A stretch of 64,000 nucleotides of DNA, taken from NCBI RefSeq assembly GCF_016031655.1, contig NZ_JACCHQ010000001.1, positions 62,001 through 126,000 on the forward strand, written 5' to 3'. The notes below the pieces were generated by a model that ran no database searches, had not been told where the DNA came from, and saw only the letters and a program-made list of their open reading frames with translations. The number at the start of each line of letters is the position of its first letter. The stretch's first letter is position 1. This document shows, in pieces, positions 45,798 through 55,187 of the stretch. The translations under genes and the position numbers were made by a program. This DNA comes from Bradyrhizobium glycinis. Its GTDB lineage: Bacteria > Pseudomonadota > Alphaproteobacteria > Rhizobiales > Xanthobacteraceae.

Positions 45798-48086
45798 TCA
45801 GTTCTTGCGCGGGGCGGAGGCGTTGGCGTTCTCTTCCGCATAATTCTGCGGGAAGGCGAGCGCGCTCGTCGACGAGGATGGCCTGGCCGGCTTGCTGTCA
45901 TTCGCCGTCGATTTGTTCGCGGCCTTGGCCGCATCATCCAGCAGCTTCTCGACCCGCACCAGTATGTCGGCGCCGCGCTTGGTCAGCACCGGCGGCGGAC
46001 CGGGCTTGGTCTCCAGCACCTTCGGCGCCGCGTTGGCCTGCGCGTTGCTCACATGCTGCGGCGGCAGCTTCTGGCCCATGCCGATGCCGGGGATCTCCCG
46101 AACCTCGACGCCCTGATGGGCGACGACCATGATGTCGTGCCAGGTCTGCGCCGGCAGCGAGCCGCCGGTCATGCGGTTGGTCGGCGAGTAATCGTCGTTG
46201 CCGTACCATACCGCACAGGTGAAATTGCCGGTGTAGCCGACGAACCAGGCGTCGCGATACGCATTGGTCGTGCCGGTCTTGCCCGCGGTCGGAATGCCGT
46301 CCAGCGCGGCGCGCCGTGCGGTGCCTTCGCTGACGACGTGGCTCATCATGCCGGCCATGTCGGCGGCGACGGAAGCGGGGATCGCCTGCCGCGGCTTCGG
46401 TCCGTCGCGGTCCCAGCGCCAGACCAGATCGCCGGCGCCGGTGCGCACCTCCAGTACCGCATGCGGCGTCACCGCCTTGCCGCGGTTGGGGAAGGTCGCG
46501 TAGGCGACCGCGTGCTCGAGCACGGTGACCTCGTCCGAGCCGATCGGCAGCGACGGCGTGTCGGGCAGCGGGGCCTTGAGGCCGAAGCGGCGCGCGACCT
46601 CGACGATCTTGGCGCGGCCGACCTTGGCCGGGTTCTGCGCCTTCGGCTCGTTCTTCCGGCCGATCTCGATCGAGAGCTTCACCGGAACGACGTTGATCGA
46701 GCGGGTGATCGCCTGCGTCAGCGTCACCGAGCCGGAATAGGAATGGCCATAGTTCTGCGGGCACCAATTGCCGATGCAGACCGGGCCGTCGACCACGACC
46801 GAGTTCGGCGTGTAGCCGTTCAAGAGGGCCGTGGCGTAGACGTAAGGCTTGAACGAGGAGCCCGGCTGGCGATAGGCGTCGGTGGCGCGGTTGAACTGGC
46901 TGGCGCCATAGTCGCGGCCGCCGACCATGGCGCGGATGCCGCCGTCGAGATCGGCGACGACGGTCGCCGCCTGCGTTGCGTGATAGTCGCGGCCGAACTG
47001 GCGCAGCTGGTTCTCGATCGCGTCTTCCGCCGCCTTCTGCACGTTGGTGTCGATGGCGGTGCGGACCACGAAGACGCGCTCGGTGTAGGACTTCGGGAAG
47101 GTGTCGACCAGCTTGCGCATCTCGTCGAAGGCGTAGTCGAGATAATAGTTCGGCGAGGCCTCGTCGCGGCGGTCGACCGCGAAGGCCGGATTGCGGCGGG
47201 CGCCGAACACCTGGCCCTCGGTCATGAAGCCGGCATCGACGAGGTTGTCCAGCACGACGTTGGCGCGCGCGCGGGCGGCAGGCAGGTTGATGTGCGGGGC
47301 GTACTTGGTCGGCGCCTTGAACAGGCCGGCGAGCATCGCCGCTTCCGCCAGCGTCACGTCGCGCGCGGACTTGTTGAAGTAGAAATGCGCCGCGCCGTCG
47401 ACGCCGAACGTGCCGCCGCCCATATAGGCGCGGTCCAGATACAGCTTGAGGATCTCGTTCTTGGTCAGGCGCCATTCCAGCCAGATCGCGAGGAAGGCCT
47501 CGTTGACCTTGCGCTCGATGGTGCGCTCGTTGCTCAGGAACAGGTTCTTGGCGAGCTGCTGGGTGATCGAGGAGCCGCCCTGGCGCACGCCACCGGCTTG
47601 CGCGTTGGTGACGAGCGCGCGCGCGGTGCCTGCGATGTCGATGCCGAAATGCTCGTAGAAGCGGCGGTCCTCGGTCGCCAGCGTCGCCTTGATCAGCACG
47701 TCCGGAAAGTCTTCCAGCGGAATGGAGTCGTTGTGCTTGATGCCGCGGCTGCCGATCGGGTTGCCGTAGCGGTCGAGGAAGCTCACCGCGAGATCGGACT
47801 TCTTCAGCCAGTCCTCGTCCGCGGTCTCGCGGAAGGCGGGAATGGCGAGGGCGAGCATCACGACGAGGCCGCCGAGCCCGAGGGTTGCAGCCTCCGACAG
47901 CGGCTCGATGAACACCCAGCGCTTCCACCGCCCGACATAGAAGCGGTCCATGAAGGTCGAGTAGCGCTCGTAGAGCTCGCGGATGCCCTTGGCCGAGGAG
48001 AACAGCGAGGAGTCGATGCGCGCATCGAGATCCAGGAAGAAATTCCGGATCCTCTGCTTCCAATGCGGTGGTATGATCTGGCGCAC
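45798..48086 (-). CDS. Class A penicillin-binding protein (PBP1A family)
   Basis: A 762-residue bifunctional transglycosylase/transpeptidase. A cytoplasmic N-terminus of about 65 residues leads to one transmembrane helix (about residues 67-83). The glycosyltransferase catalytic Glu139 is in ATEDRRFYEHFGID; the second conserved region is QGGSSITQQLAKNLFLS. The transpeptidase has the active serine in PGSSFKPY near residue 410, the SxN motif in TRSINVVPV, and KTGTT near residue 601. A low-complexity C-terminus ends the protein. Start is a GTG (MRQIIPPHWK). It builds and cross-links peptidoglycan; it heads an operon with two DUF proteins. Confidence 0.93.
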   Translation of the reverse strand: MRQIIPPHWKQRIRNFFLDLDARIDSSLFSSAKGIRELYERYSTFMDRFYVGRWKRWVFIEPLSEAATLGLGGLVVMLALAIPAFRETADEDWLKKSDLAVSFLDRYGNPIGSRGIKHNDSIPLEDFPDVLIKATLATEDRRFYEHFGIDIAGTARALVTNAQAGGVRQGGSSITQQLAKNLFLSNERTIERKVNEAFLAIWLEWRLTKNEILKLYLDRAYMGGGTFGVDGAAHFYFNKSARDVTLAEAAMLAGLFKAPTKYAPHINLPAARARANVVLDNLVDAGFMTEGQVFGARRNPAFAVDRRDEASPNYYLDYAFDEMRKLVDTFPKSYTERVFVVRTAIDTNVQKAAEDAIENQLRQFGRDYHATQAATVVADLDGGIRAMVGGRDYGASQFNRATDAYRQPGSSFKPYVYATALLNGYTPNSVVVDGPVCIGNWCPQNYGHSYSGSVTLTQAITRSINVVPVKLSIEIGRKNEPKAQNPAKVGRAKIVEVARRFGLKAPLPDTPSLPIGSDEVTVLEHAVAYATFPNRGKAVTPHAVLEVRTGAGDLVWRWDRDGPKPRQAIPASVAADMAGMMSHVVSEGTARRAALDGIPTAGKTGTTNAYRDAWFVGYTGNFTCAVWYGNDDYSPTNRMTGGSLPAQTWHDIMVVAHQGVEVREIPGIGMGQKLPPQHVSNAQANAAPKVLETKPGPPPVLTKRGADILVRVEKLLDDAAKAANKSTANDSKPARPSSSTSALAFPQNYAEENANASAPRKN

Positions 48087-48378
48087 CTAGAACCCTTGCG
48101 GCTTGCTTCGAAAGCGTTCAAGCACCCGGCCGGGACGGCATCGAGACGTCTTGCGGGAATGTTGCGGCAAACCCAAGGCGCCCGGCCAGCATCCGAGGGA
48201 CTTGCTGTTCCTTCTAGCCGAGCGGGGCCCATAAACCAATGGTCACGCTCGCTATTTTGAACAACAGGCCTAATTGACCCCGGTTCATTACGGGCCTCAA
48301 AGGGGCCTCGCTTGCACCATTGCCGCCGGGCGCCCTAGATGACGTTGCCGTAGCTCTTTTGAACTCTTGTTGAGACGC

Positions 48379-48888
48379 ATGACCGCAGCTCCCAAACGAT
48401 CTCAAGGCCAGGAAGGATTCTTCTGGAAAACCAAGACGTTGGAACAGATGTCGGAGCGCGAGTGGGAAAGCCTTTGCGACGGCTGCGGCCGCTGCTGCCT
48501 GAACAAGCTCGAGGACGAGGACACCGGGCAGATCTACTTCACCCATATCGGCTGCAAGCTGCTCGATGGCGCCAGCTGCGCCTGCAAGGACTATCCGAAT
48601 CGCTCCGACAAGGTTCCGGACTGCGTCCGTCTGACCCCGGCCAATGTCCGCACCCTGAACTGGCTGCCGCCGAGCTGCGGCTACAAGCTCGTCGCCGAAG
48701 GGCGCGACCTCTATTGGTGGCATCCGCTGGTTTCGGGTGACCCCAACACCGTGCACGAAGCCGGCGTCTCCGTGCGCGGCCGGGTCGAGGGCAGCGAGGA
48801 GGAGGTCCCGGACGAGGAGCTCGAGGACCACATCGTGCAATGGCCAGCGACCTTGCCGAAGCGAGCCCGTCTGAAGAAACGACCTTGA
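48379..48888 (+). CDS. YcgN-family cysteine cluster protein
   Basis: A 169-residue protein of the UPF0260/YcgN family. The Cys-rich core is [20 protein letters not shown] (about residues 30-49), [20 protein letters not shown], and VPDCVRLTP, with [16 protein letters not shown] further on; these are the CxxCxxCC and follow-up cysteines expected to bind an Fe-S or zinc cluster. The ATG at 48379 ([10 protein letters not shown]) is preferred over a TTG four codons earlier. The role of the family is unknown. Confidence 0.9.
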   Translation: MTAAPKRSQGQEGFFWKTKTLEQMSEREWESLCDGCGRCCLNKLEDEDTGQIYFTHIGCKLLDGASCACKDYPNRSDKVPDCVRLTPANVRTLNWLPPSCGYKLVAEGRDLYWWHPLVSGDPNTVHEAGVSVRGRVEGSEEEVPDEELEDHIVQWPATLPKRARLKKRP

Positions 48889-49026
48889 ACAGCTGTGCGC
48901 AGCGGTCGCATGCAGATGCGCTTCACATTCTGGGGTTGAGGTGCTAAGCTGGTTGTAGATTTTGCTCTGGCTATATTTAGGTTGTTTTGAATTTCTGAAG
49001 GTACCCTAGGATTTTTTGGGGGGCCC

Positions 49027-50059
49027 ATGATTACCGATCCGGTTCACCCGATACCGACGGACGACGAGAACAAGCCGCTGGAACCAACAACTGCGCTTTG
49101 CCTTTCCGGCGGAGGATATCGCGCGATGGTGTTTCATGTCGGCGTCCTGTGGCGCCTATATGAAACGGGGCTGCTGAAGAACGTCAGGCGCATATCGAGC
49201 GTTTCCGGCGGGTCGATCACTGCCGGCATGTTGGCGCTGGCGTGGCCCGGCCTCAGCTTCACACCCGACAGCATTGATAGCGATTTCATTCCGAAATTCG
49301 TCACGCCGTTGCGCACCTTCGCCGGCATCACGATCGATGCCGAGTCGGTCATCCTGGGCGCGCTGTTGCCAGGCAGCATCGGCGACCGGATCGCCGACGC
49401 GTATGACGATCACCTGTTTCGCGGCAAGACTCTGCAGGACATGCCTGACGAGCCGCGCTTCGTGATCAATGCGACGAACGTGCAGTCAGGCGCTCTCTGG
49501 CGCTTCATGAAGCCCTATATGCGCGACTACCGCGTCGGCGAGGTGAAGAATCCCAGAATTCCGCTGGCGCAAGCCGTGGCGGCGTCCTCCGCTTTTCCCC
49601 CGGTCCTCTCTCCCTTCGAATTGCGCCTCAAGGACAGCGATTTCGTGCCCGGTACAGGGCTCGATCTTCAACGGCCGCCATTTACGACGCGCGTCGTTCT
49701 CAGCGACGGTGGGGTCTCACAATCTCGGGCTTGAGACAGCATGGAAGCGGCATCAGACCGTTCTGGTCAGCGATGCCGGCGGCAAGACCGAAGCGGAGGA
49801 GGAGCCGGAGACGGATTGGCCGCGGCATTCCTATCGCATCCTCAATCTGATCGACAATCAGGTGCGATCGCTGCGCAAGCGCCAGGTCATCGAGTCCTTC
49901 AAGTCGGGGACGCGCAAGGGCGCCTATTGGGGCATCCGCACCGACATCGCGGACTACGCGCTGGCCGATGCCCTGCCGTGTCCTTTCGAGCGTACATTGC
50001 AACTTGCGGCGGTGCCGACACGTCTGAAACGGTTGGACGCGACGATGACGGCGAGCTGA
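49027..50059 (+). pseudogene. Frameshifted patatin-like phospholipase
   Basis: The first frame (49027-49734) has the patatin oxyanion-hole sequence CLSGGGYRAMVFHVGVLWRL, nucleophile region RISSVSGGSITAGM, and the catalytic Asp region VVLSDGG. Then the frame shifts by about two lost bases near 49718; the second frame continues HNLGLETAWKRHQTVLVSDA, GTRKGAYWGIRTDIADYALA, and PCPFERTLQLAAVPTRLKRL. The expected sequence at the junction is DGGVYDNLGLE. The end after TRLKRLDATM is replaced by a fused fragment of another gene. Patatins hydrolyse membrane lipids and in some bacterial defence systems are effectors. No other part of such a system is seen here. Confidence 0.85.
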
Positions 50060-50802
50060 TCCTCGCGACCGAGGATACGGAAGCGGTGACGTTGGATGGC
50101 GGTCTCAAGATGACCGTGGCCGGACCGATGCAGCCGGAATTGCTGGCTCTTCAGGAGGCCCATGACAAATGGCTGAAGGAGCAGAAGCAGGGGAAGAAAA
50201 GCTCGGAAGCAATGCTGGCGGCATTCGTCGACAAGTCAGTGCCCAATCTCTCCAGCATCGTCGTTCTGGCTGAAATGGGCGGCAAGAGCATGCTGCTGAC
50301 CGGTGACGCCCGTGGCGACAAGGTCTTGAAGGGACTTGAGCTGGCCGGGTTGCTGGCACCGGGAAAGACGCGCCACGTCAATCTGCTCAAGGTGCCGCAT
50401 CACGGCAGCTCCAACAATCTGGAAAAGGTCTTTTTCGAGCGCCTGCCTGCCGACCACTACGTCTTTTCGGGTGATGGCGAACACGGCAATCCGGAACGTG
50501 AGACGCTGGAAATGCTGCTGGAAGCACGGGGCGACGCCGCCGAATACACGATCCACCTGACCTACCCGATCGACGAGATTGATATCGAGCGCCAAGCCGA
50601 CTGGGAAAAGGAGCAGGCCAAGGAGAAGGCTCGCAAGAAGAAGAACCAGGCGACCAAGAAGCCGGTCAGAGAAAATTGGTCGCCGGAAAAGCACAGCCTC
50701 GGCGCCCTGTTCGAGAGCAATCCCAAGTTCGGCAAGAAAGTGGTCATCGTTGATCCCGGCAAACCGCATCTGATCAACTTGCTCGACTCCATCGAGCTTT
50801 AG
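50041..50802 (+). pseudogene. N-terminally deleted metallo-beta-lactamase-fold (ComEC-like) protein fragment
   Basis: A frame from about DDDGELILATEDTEAV to a stop at 50802, about 253 residues. It contains the C-terminal part of an MBL-fold domain (SSIVVLAEMGGKSMLLTGDA, HVNLLKVPHHGSSNNLEKVF), including the PHHGSS motif of ComEC/Rec2-type proteins, and a Lys-rich linker (KEQAKEKARKKKNQATKKPV). The N-terminal HxHxDH metal site is missing; the sequence is joined directly to the patatin end at about 50041-50059. A deletion therefore appears to have fused two neighbouring genes. It is probably inactive. Confidence 0.8.
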
Positions 50803-50999
50803 TGGGATTGGGCGCTCAGGCTCCAAGCAGTACCTCAATACGGCGCCGCTCCGCCTGTCGATCACGGAACCGCGAGGATGCGTCGGCGGGATGCACCCAT
50901 GCGCCGCGGTGCCTGCCCAGGAAGAAATTTCCCCTCTACATTGGGCTGCATAGAACGAATCCTTCGCGGTGTTGCGCCGCATCACGACGCCCGATCGAG

Positions 51000-52583
51000 A
51001 TGAACAAGTTCGACCGGCAGAGCAATTCTGCCGACATCCAGGCCTTGCCCGACGATATTGCCGAAGAGCTGTCCCGCCTGCCGAGCGAGGTCATCAGCGT
51101 CGACGACGCGCCGTCGATCGCCCCGCCGGTGCCGCTGAGCTCCGACGAGGTCCGCACCATCGTCATCAGCCTGATGCTGACGATGTTCCTGGCCGCGCTC
51201 GACCAGACCATCGTGGCGACGGCGCTGCCGACCATCGGACGCCAGTTCCAGGACGTCTCCAATCTGTCCTGGGTGATCACCGCCTATCTGCTCGCCTCGA
51301 CGGCAGTCGCGCCGGTGTTCGGCACGCTCAGCGACATCTACGGCCGCCGCGTCATGATCATCATTTCGCTCAGCCTGTTCGTCGCGGGTTCGGTGCTGTG
51401 CGCGATCGCGCCGAACATGCCGATGCTGATCCTGGCGCGCGGGCTTCAGGGCCTCGGCGGCGGCGGCATCATGCCGGTGGTGCAGACGGTGATCTCCGAC
51501 GTGGTGAGCCCGCGCGAGCGCGGGCAGTACCAGGCCTATTTCTCCAGCGTCTGGATGATCGGCGGCATCCTCGGCCCGGTCATCGGCGGCGTGTTCGCCC
51601 AGCATCTGCACTGGTCGATGATCTTCTGGATCAACCTGCCGCTTGCGGCCGCGGCGCTCGCATTGCTGCTGCCCAAGATGAGCAAGATCCCGGTGTTCCA
51701 CCGAAAGCGCAAGGTCGACTGGCTCGGCGGCGTCTTGCTGATGGCCGCCGCCGTGGTCTTCATGCTGGTGCTGACCTGGGGCGGTACGCGCTATGCCTGG
51801 CTGTCGCCGACCGTGCTGGCGATGGTCGGCGGTGCCGTCGCGCTCGCGGTGACGTTCGTGTGGCACGCCCGGCTTGCCGACGAGCCGTTCCTGCCGCTGC
51901 CGTTGCTGACGGGATCGGTGGCGCCTTTCGCGCTGACCGCGGGCGGTTGCGGCCTCGGGGCGATCACCGGCCTCACCGTGCAGCTGCCGCTCTATTACGA
52001 GCAGGTCTATCATCTCAGCGCCAGCGAGGCGGGGCTTGCGCTGATCCCGCTCGCGGCGGTCTCGACCGTTGGCGCGGCCGTCGCCGGCCGCACCATGGCG
52101 CGGGCCAAGCACTACAAGCGCGTCGCCATCGTCGGCACGTCATGGGCCGCGCTGTGCGGTCTCGCCCTCACGGTCACCACCTTGCCGCTCTGGGGCCTGC
52201 TGCTGCTGATGGCCGCGTTCGCACTGGGTCTCGGCACGACTTTCCCGGTCTGCGTGGTCTCGCTGCAGAACTCGGTCGCGCGTCCGCAAGTCGGCACCAT
52301 CACCGGCGCGATGAACTTCTTCCGCTCGCTGATGTCCTCGTTCACGGTGGCGGCCTTCGCCGCGATCCTGCTCATCGCGCTCGGCACCGACATCCCGCTC
52401 GCCGGCGAGCATCACGCCGCGGGCGCCGTCGCGATACCTGCCGACGACATGCGGCACGCCTTCCGCTACGTGTTCGGCGCCGCCACCGCGCTGATGACGG
52501 TCGCTGCGCTGTGCCTGATCGCGATGGAGGAGCGGCCGCTGGCCGGACCCTCGGCCAAGCAGCCCGTGGAAATGGCCGAGTAA
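51000..52583 (+). CDS. DHA2-family multidrug MFS transporter
   Basis: A 527-residue transporter of the DHA2 (14-helix) drug:proton antiporter family. Family motifs: LDQTIVATALPTIGRQF at the first helix, GTLSDIYGRR (motif A) in the first loop, and ARGLQGLGGGGIMPVVQTVI. The N-terminal ~55 residues are a soluble acidic extension. The start (MNKFDRQSNSA) is the last sensible ATG before the first helix; longer frames run through an upstream non-coding stretch. Substrate unknown, and no regulator is adjacent. Confidence 0.92.
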   Translation: MNKFDRQSNSADIQALPDDIAEELSRLPSEVISVDDAPSIAPPVPLSSDEVRTIVISLMLTMFLAALDQTIVATALPTIGRQFQDVSNLSWVITAYLLASTAVAPVFGTLSDIYGRRVMIIISLSLFVAGSVLCAIAPNMPMLILARGLQGLGGGGIMPVVQTVISDVVSPRERGQYQAYFSSVWMIGGILGPVIGGVFAQHLHWSMIFWINLPLAAAALALLLPKMSKIPVFHRKRKVDWLGGVLLMAAAVVFMLVLTWGGTRYAWLSPTVLAMVGGAVALAVTFVWHARLADEPFLPLPLLTGSVAPFALTAGGCGLGAITGLTVQLPLYYEQVYHLSASEAGLALIPLAAVSTVGAAVAGRTMARAKHYKRVAIVGTSWAALCGLALTVTTLPLWGLLLLMAAFALGLGTTFPVCVVSLQNSVARPQVGTITGAMNFFRSLMSSFTVAAFAAILLIALGTDIPLAGEHHAAGAVAIPADDMRHAFRYVFGAATALMTVAALCLIAMEERPLAGPSAKQPVEMAE

Positions 52584-52586
52584 GGC

Positions 52587-55082
52587 TCAGCGGCCTGCGT
52601 CCGGGAAGCTGCTCTTCCGCGGCAGCCGGATCGTGAACTCCGTGAAGGCACCAAGCTCCGTTGCAACGTCGATTGTGCCGCCGTGCTGCTTCACGACGAT
52701 GTCGTGGGTCATCGACAGCCCGAGACCGGTGCCTTCGCCGGCCGGCTTGGTGGTGAAGAACGGATTGAACATCTTCTCCTTCACATCGTCGGCAATGCCG
52801 GTGCCGTTGTCGCGGATCGTGATCTCGACGTCGTCGCCGCGATCGCGTGTCGCGGCGATCAGCGTCGGCTCGTAGCCGGCCGCGCCATCGACCTTGCGCC
52901 GGGTGACCGCGTGAAAGCCGTTCGAGATCAGGTTCAGGAGCACGCGGGTGATTTCCTGCGGAAACACTTCGGCATGTCCGGCCGCGGGATCGAGTGCGCG
53001 CTTCAGCGTCACCTGGAATCCCGGCTTCTCGGCGCGTGCGCCGTGATAGGCGAGGGTGAGGCTCTCCTCGACCAGCGCGTTGATGTCGCTTAAGCGATGC
53101 TCGCCGCCGCCTTCGCGCGAATGCAGCAGCATGTTCTTGACGATCGAATCGGCGCGGCGGCCGTGCTGCACGATCTTGCCGAGGTTGTCCTGCAGAAGTC
53201 CCGTCAGCTCGTCGACCTCGCGGCGGACGCTCTCGGCGAGGGGGACCGGCGCGAGCACCTCATTCAGCTCCTCGGTCAGCTCGGCAGACAGCGAGGCGAA
53301 ATTGTTGACGAAGTTGAGCGGGTTCTTGATCTCGTGCGCGATGCCGGCCGTGAGCTGGCCCAGTGACGCCAGCTTCTCGGTCTGGATCAGGCGGTCCTGC
53401 GCGGCGCGGAGATCATCGAGCGATCTGGCGAGCTCGCTGGTACGGTCCTGAACCTCGTTGAACAGGCGCGTGTTCTCGACCGCGATCACGGCCTGGTCGG
53501 CAAAGGTCTTGAGCAGGTTGATGGCCTTGTCCGGGAAATGACCGGGCTCCCGCCGCGTGACGGCGATGGTGCCGATCGCAAGCCCGTCGCGCAGCATCGG
53601 CACCACCAAGATGCTGCGGTAACCTCGCGTTCGCGCCAGCTCCTTCATGGCTTCGGTAAGATCAGGCTCGTTCTGCATGTCGCTGCGGTAGGCATACTCG
53701 CCGCTCCTCGCCACCCGGCTGTGAATGCCCGACGAGGACAGCGGCGTCGGAAACGAGCTCAGCAGATCCGCATTGCCGGCCTCGTTGTCGGTCGTGAAGG
53801 CGGCCAGATGCAGCATGCCGTCGACGACGCGGGTGACAGTGGAGGAATGCGCTCCGATCAGCGCCTTGGCGCTGTCGGAAATGGCCTGGAACACCGGCGT
53901 GACATCGGACGGTGAGGCCGCGATCACCTTGAGAATATCGGCAGTCGCAGTCTGACGTTCCAGTGCTTCCCTGGTCGCATTGAACAGGCTGACATTCTTG
54001 ATCGCGATCACGGCCTGGTCGGCGAAGGTCTGCAGCAGGCGCACATGATGCTCGGCGAAGTTGCCGGTCGCGCGGCGCGTCGCGATGATGATGCCGATGG
54101 CCTCGCCTTCGCTCATCAAGGGCGCAAACAGCATGCTGCGATAGCCACGGGCGCGCGCGATGTCGCGCGCGGCAGGCTCGAGCTCGGTGTCGGGCAATTG
54201 TGCCGCGGCACCATTGGCCACGAGCTGGTAGGGCGGAAACTGCGCGAACGGCACCGGGAACGAGGCCTGGAGCACGCGATCGCCGGCCGGATCGGTCGGG
54301 GTGAATGCCGCAAGGTGCGCGGCGCCGTCGATATAACGCAGCACTGCGGTGGAGAAACCGCCGATCAGCCGGTTGGCGTTGGTGGCGATGGCCTCGAACA
54401 CCGGCTGCACGTCGGACGGGGAGGCGGCCATCACCTTGAGGATATCGGCAGTCGCGGTCTGGCGTTCCAGCGCCTCCTTCGTCTCGTTGAACAGGCGCGT
54501 GTTCTCGATCGCGATCACGGCCTGGTCGGCGAAGGTCTGCAGCAGCTGGACGAGGTCGGCCGCGAATGATCCTGGCTCGGCGCGCGTGACGCTGATCATG
54601 CCGACCGGCGCGTCCCGGTTCATCAACGGCATGAACAACACGCTGCGGAAGCCGCGCAGCCGCGCCAGTTCCCGGTTTGGCTCCGGGACCTCGGCGGCCT
54701 CGCTGTCGGGAAACTGGATCGTCTGGCCGTCCCGCACGAGGGCGAAAGTCGGGAAGTCCGCGATCTTGCGCGGGAACGACGCTTTCAGCCCCGCGTCCGC
54801 CTCCGGGCTGGTCGGCGTGAACGCCACGAGGTGGAGCTCGTCGCCGATGAACTGAAGCACGGTGGCGGAGAAGCCGCCGAGCAGGCGCTTCGCGCTGGAG
54901 GCGACTGCCGCAAAGACCGGCCGCGCATCGGACGGCGAGGTCGCGATGGTCCGCAGGATCTCGGCGCTCGCGCTCTGGCGATCCCGCGCAGTCGCAAGCT
55001 CGGCGCGCAGCTGCGCATTCTCGGCCGCAGCCGACTGCAATCGGCGCTCGAGTTCCTCGATTTCGTGCAAAGCGGTGGTCAT
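52587..55082 (-). CDS. Triple-GAF sensor histidine kinase
   Basis: An 831-residue cytosolic sensor kinase. An N-terminal coiled-coil (about residues 1-45) is followed by three GAF domains (about 50-195, 215-375 and 385-550) joined by near-identical linkers, ALERQTATADILKVMAASPS and ALERQTATADILKVIAASPS, the trace of internal duplication. Next come a second coiled-coil and a HisKA domain with the phosphoacceptor in GIAHEIKNPLNFVNNFASL, then a HATPase domain (NLISNGFHAVTR, IRDNGTGIADDV, GTGLGLSMTHDIV). No receiver domain, membrane helix or adjacent response regulator is present, so its partner is unknown. Confidence 0.9.
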   Translation of the reverse strand: MTTALHEIEELERRLQSAAAENAQLRAELATARDRQSASAEILRTIATSPSDARPVFAAVASSAKRLLGGFSATVLQFIGDELHLVAFTPTSPEADAGLKASFPRKIADFPTFALVRDGQTIQFPDSEAAEVPEPNRELARLRGFRSVLFMPLMNRDAPVGMISVTRAEPGSFAADLVQLLQTFADQAVIAIENTRLFNETKEALERQTATADILKVMAASPSDVQPVFEAIATNANRLIGGFSTAVLRYIDGAAHLAAFTPTDPAGDRVLQASFPVPFAQFPPYQLVANGAAAQLPDTELEPAARDIARARGYRSMLFAPLMSEGEAIGIIIATRRATGNFAEHHVRLLQTFADQAVIAIKNVSLFNATREALERQTATADILKVIAASPSDVTPVFQAISDSAKALIGAHSSTVTRVVDGMLHLAAFTTDNEAGNADLLSSFPTPLSSSGIHSRVARSGEYAYRSDMQNEPDLTEAMKELARTRGYRSILVVPMLRDGLAIGTIAVTRREPGHFPDKAINLLKTFADQAVIAVENTRLFNEVQDRTSELARSLDDLRAAQDRLIQTEKLASLGQLTAGIAHEIKNPLNFVNNFASLSAELTEELNEVLAPVPLAESVRREVDELTGLLQDNLGKIVQHGRRADSIVKNMLLHSREGGGEHRLSDINALVEESLTLAYHGARAEKPGFQVTLKRALDPAAGHAEVFPQEITRVLLNLISNGFHAVTRRKVDGAAGYEPTLIAATRDRGDDVEITIRDNGTGIADDVKEKMFNPFFTTKPAGEGTGLGLSMTHDIVVKQHGGTIDVATELGAFTEFTIRLPRKSSFPDAGR

Positions 55083-55187
55083 TCCTCATCCAGCTTGATG
55101 CCGCGGCGTGCGCGGCACCGGGCCGGATTATCACAACTTCTGCGGCCGGAGCCAGCGCTTGCCGCCATGCCCCCGCACGGGCCCCAC

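Noticed and set aside
45645..48260. An 871-codon open frame on the plus strand opposite the penicillin-binding protein
   Set aside because: The minus strand carries all transglycosylase and transpeptidase motifs; the plus frame is an antisense artefact.
49027..50802. An intact CBASS or other patatin-effector defence system
   Set aside because: No nucleotidyltransferase or sensor gene is adjacent, and both genes are broken.
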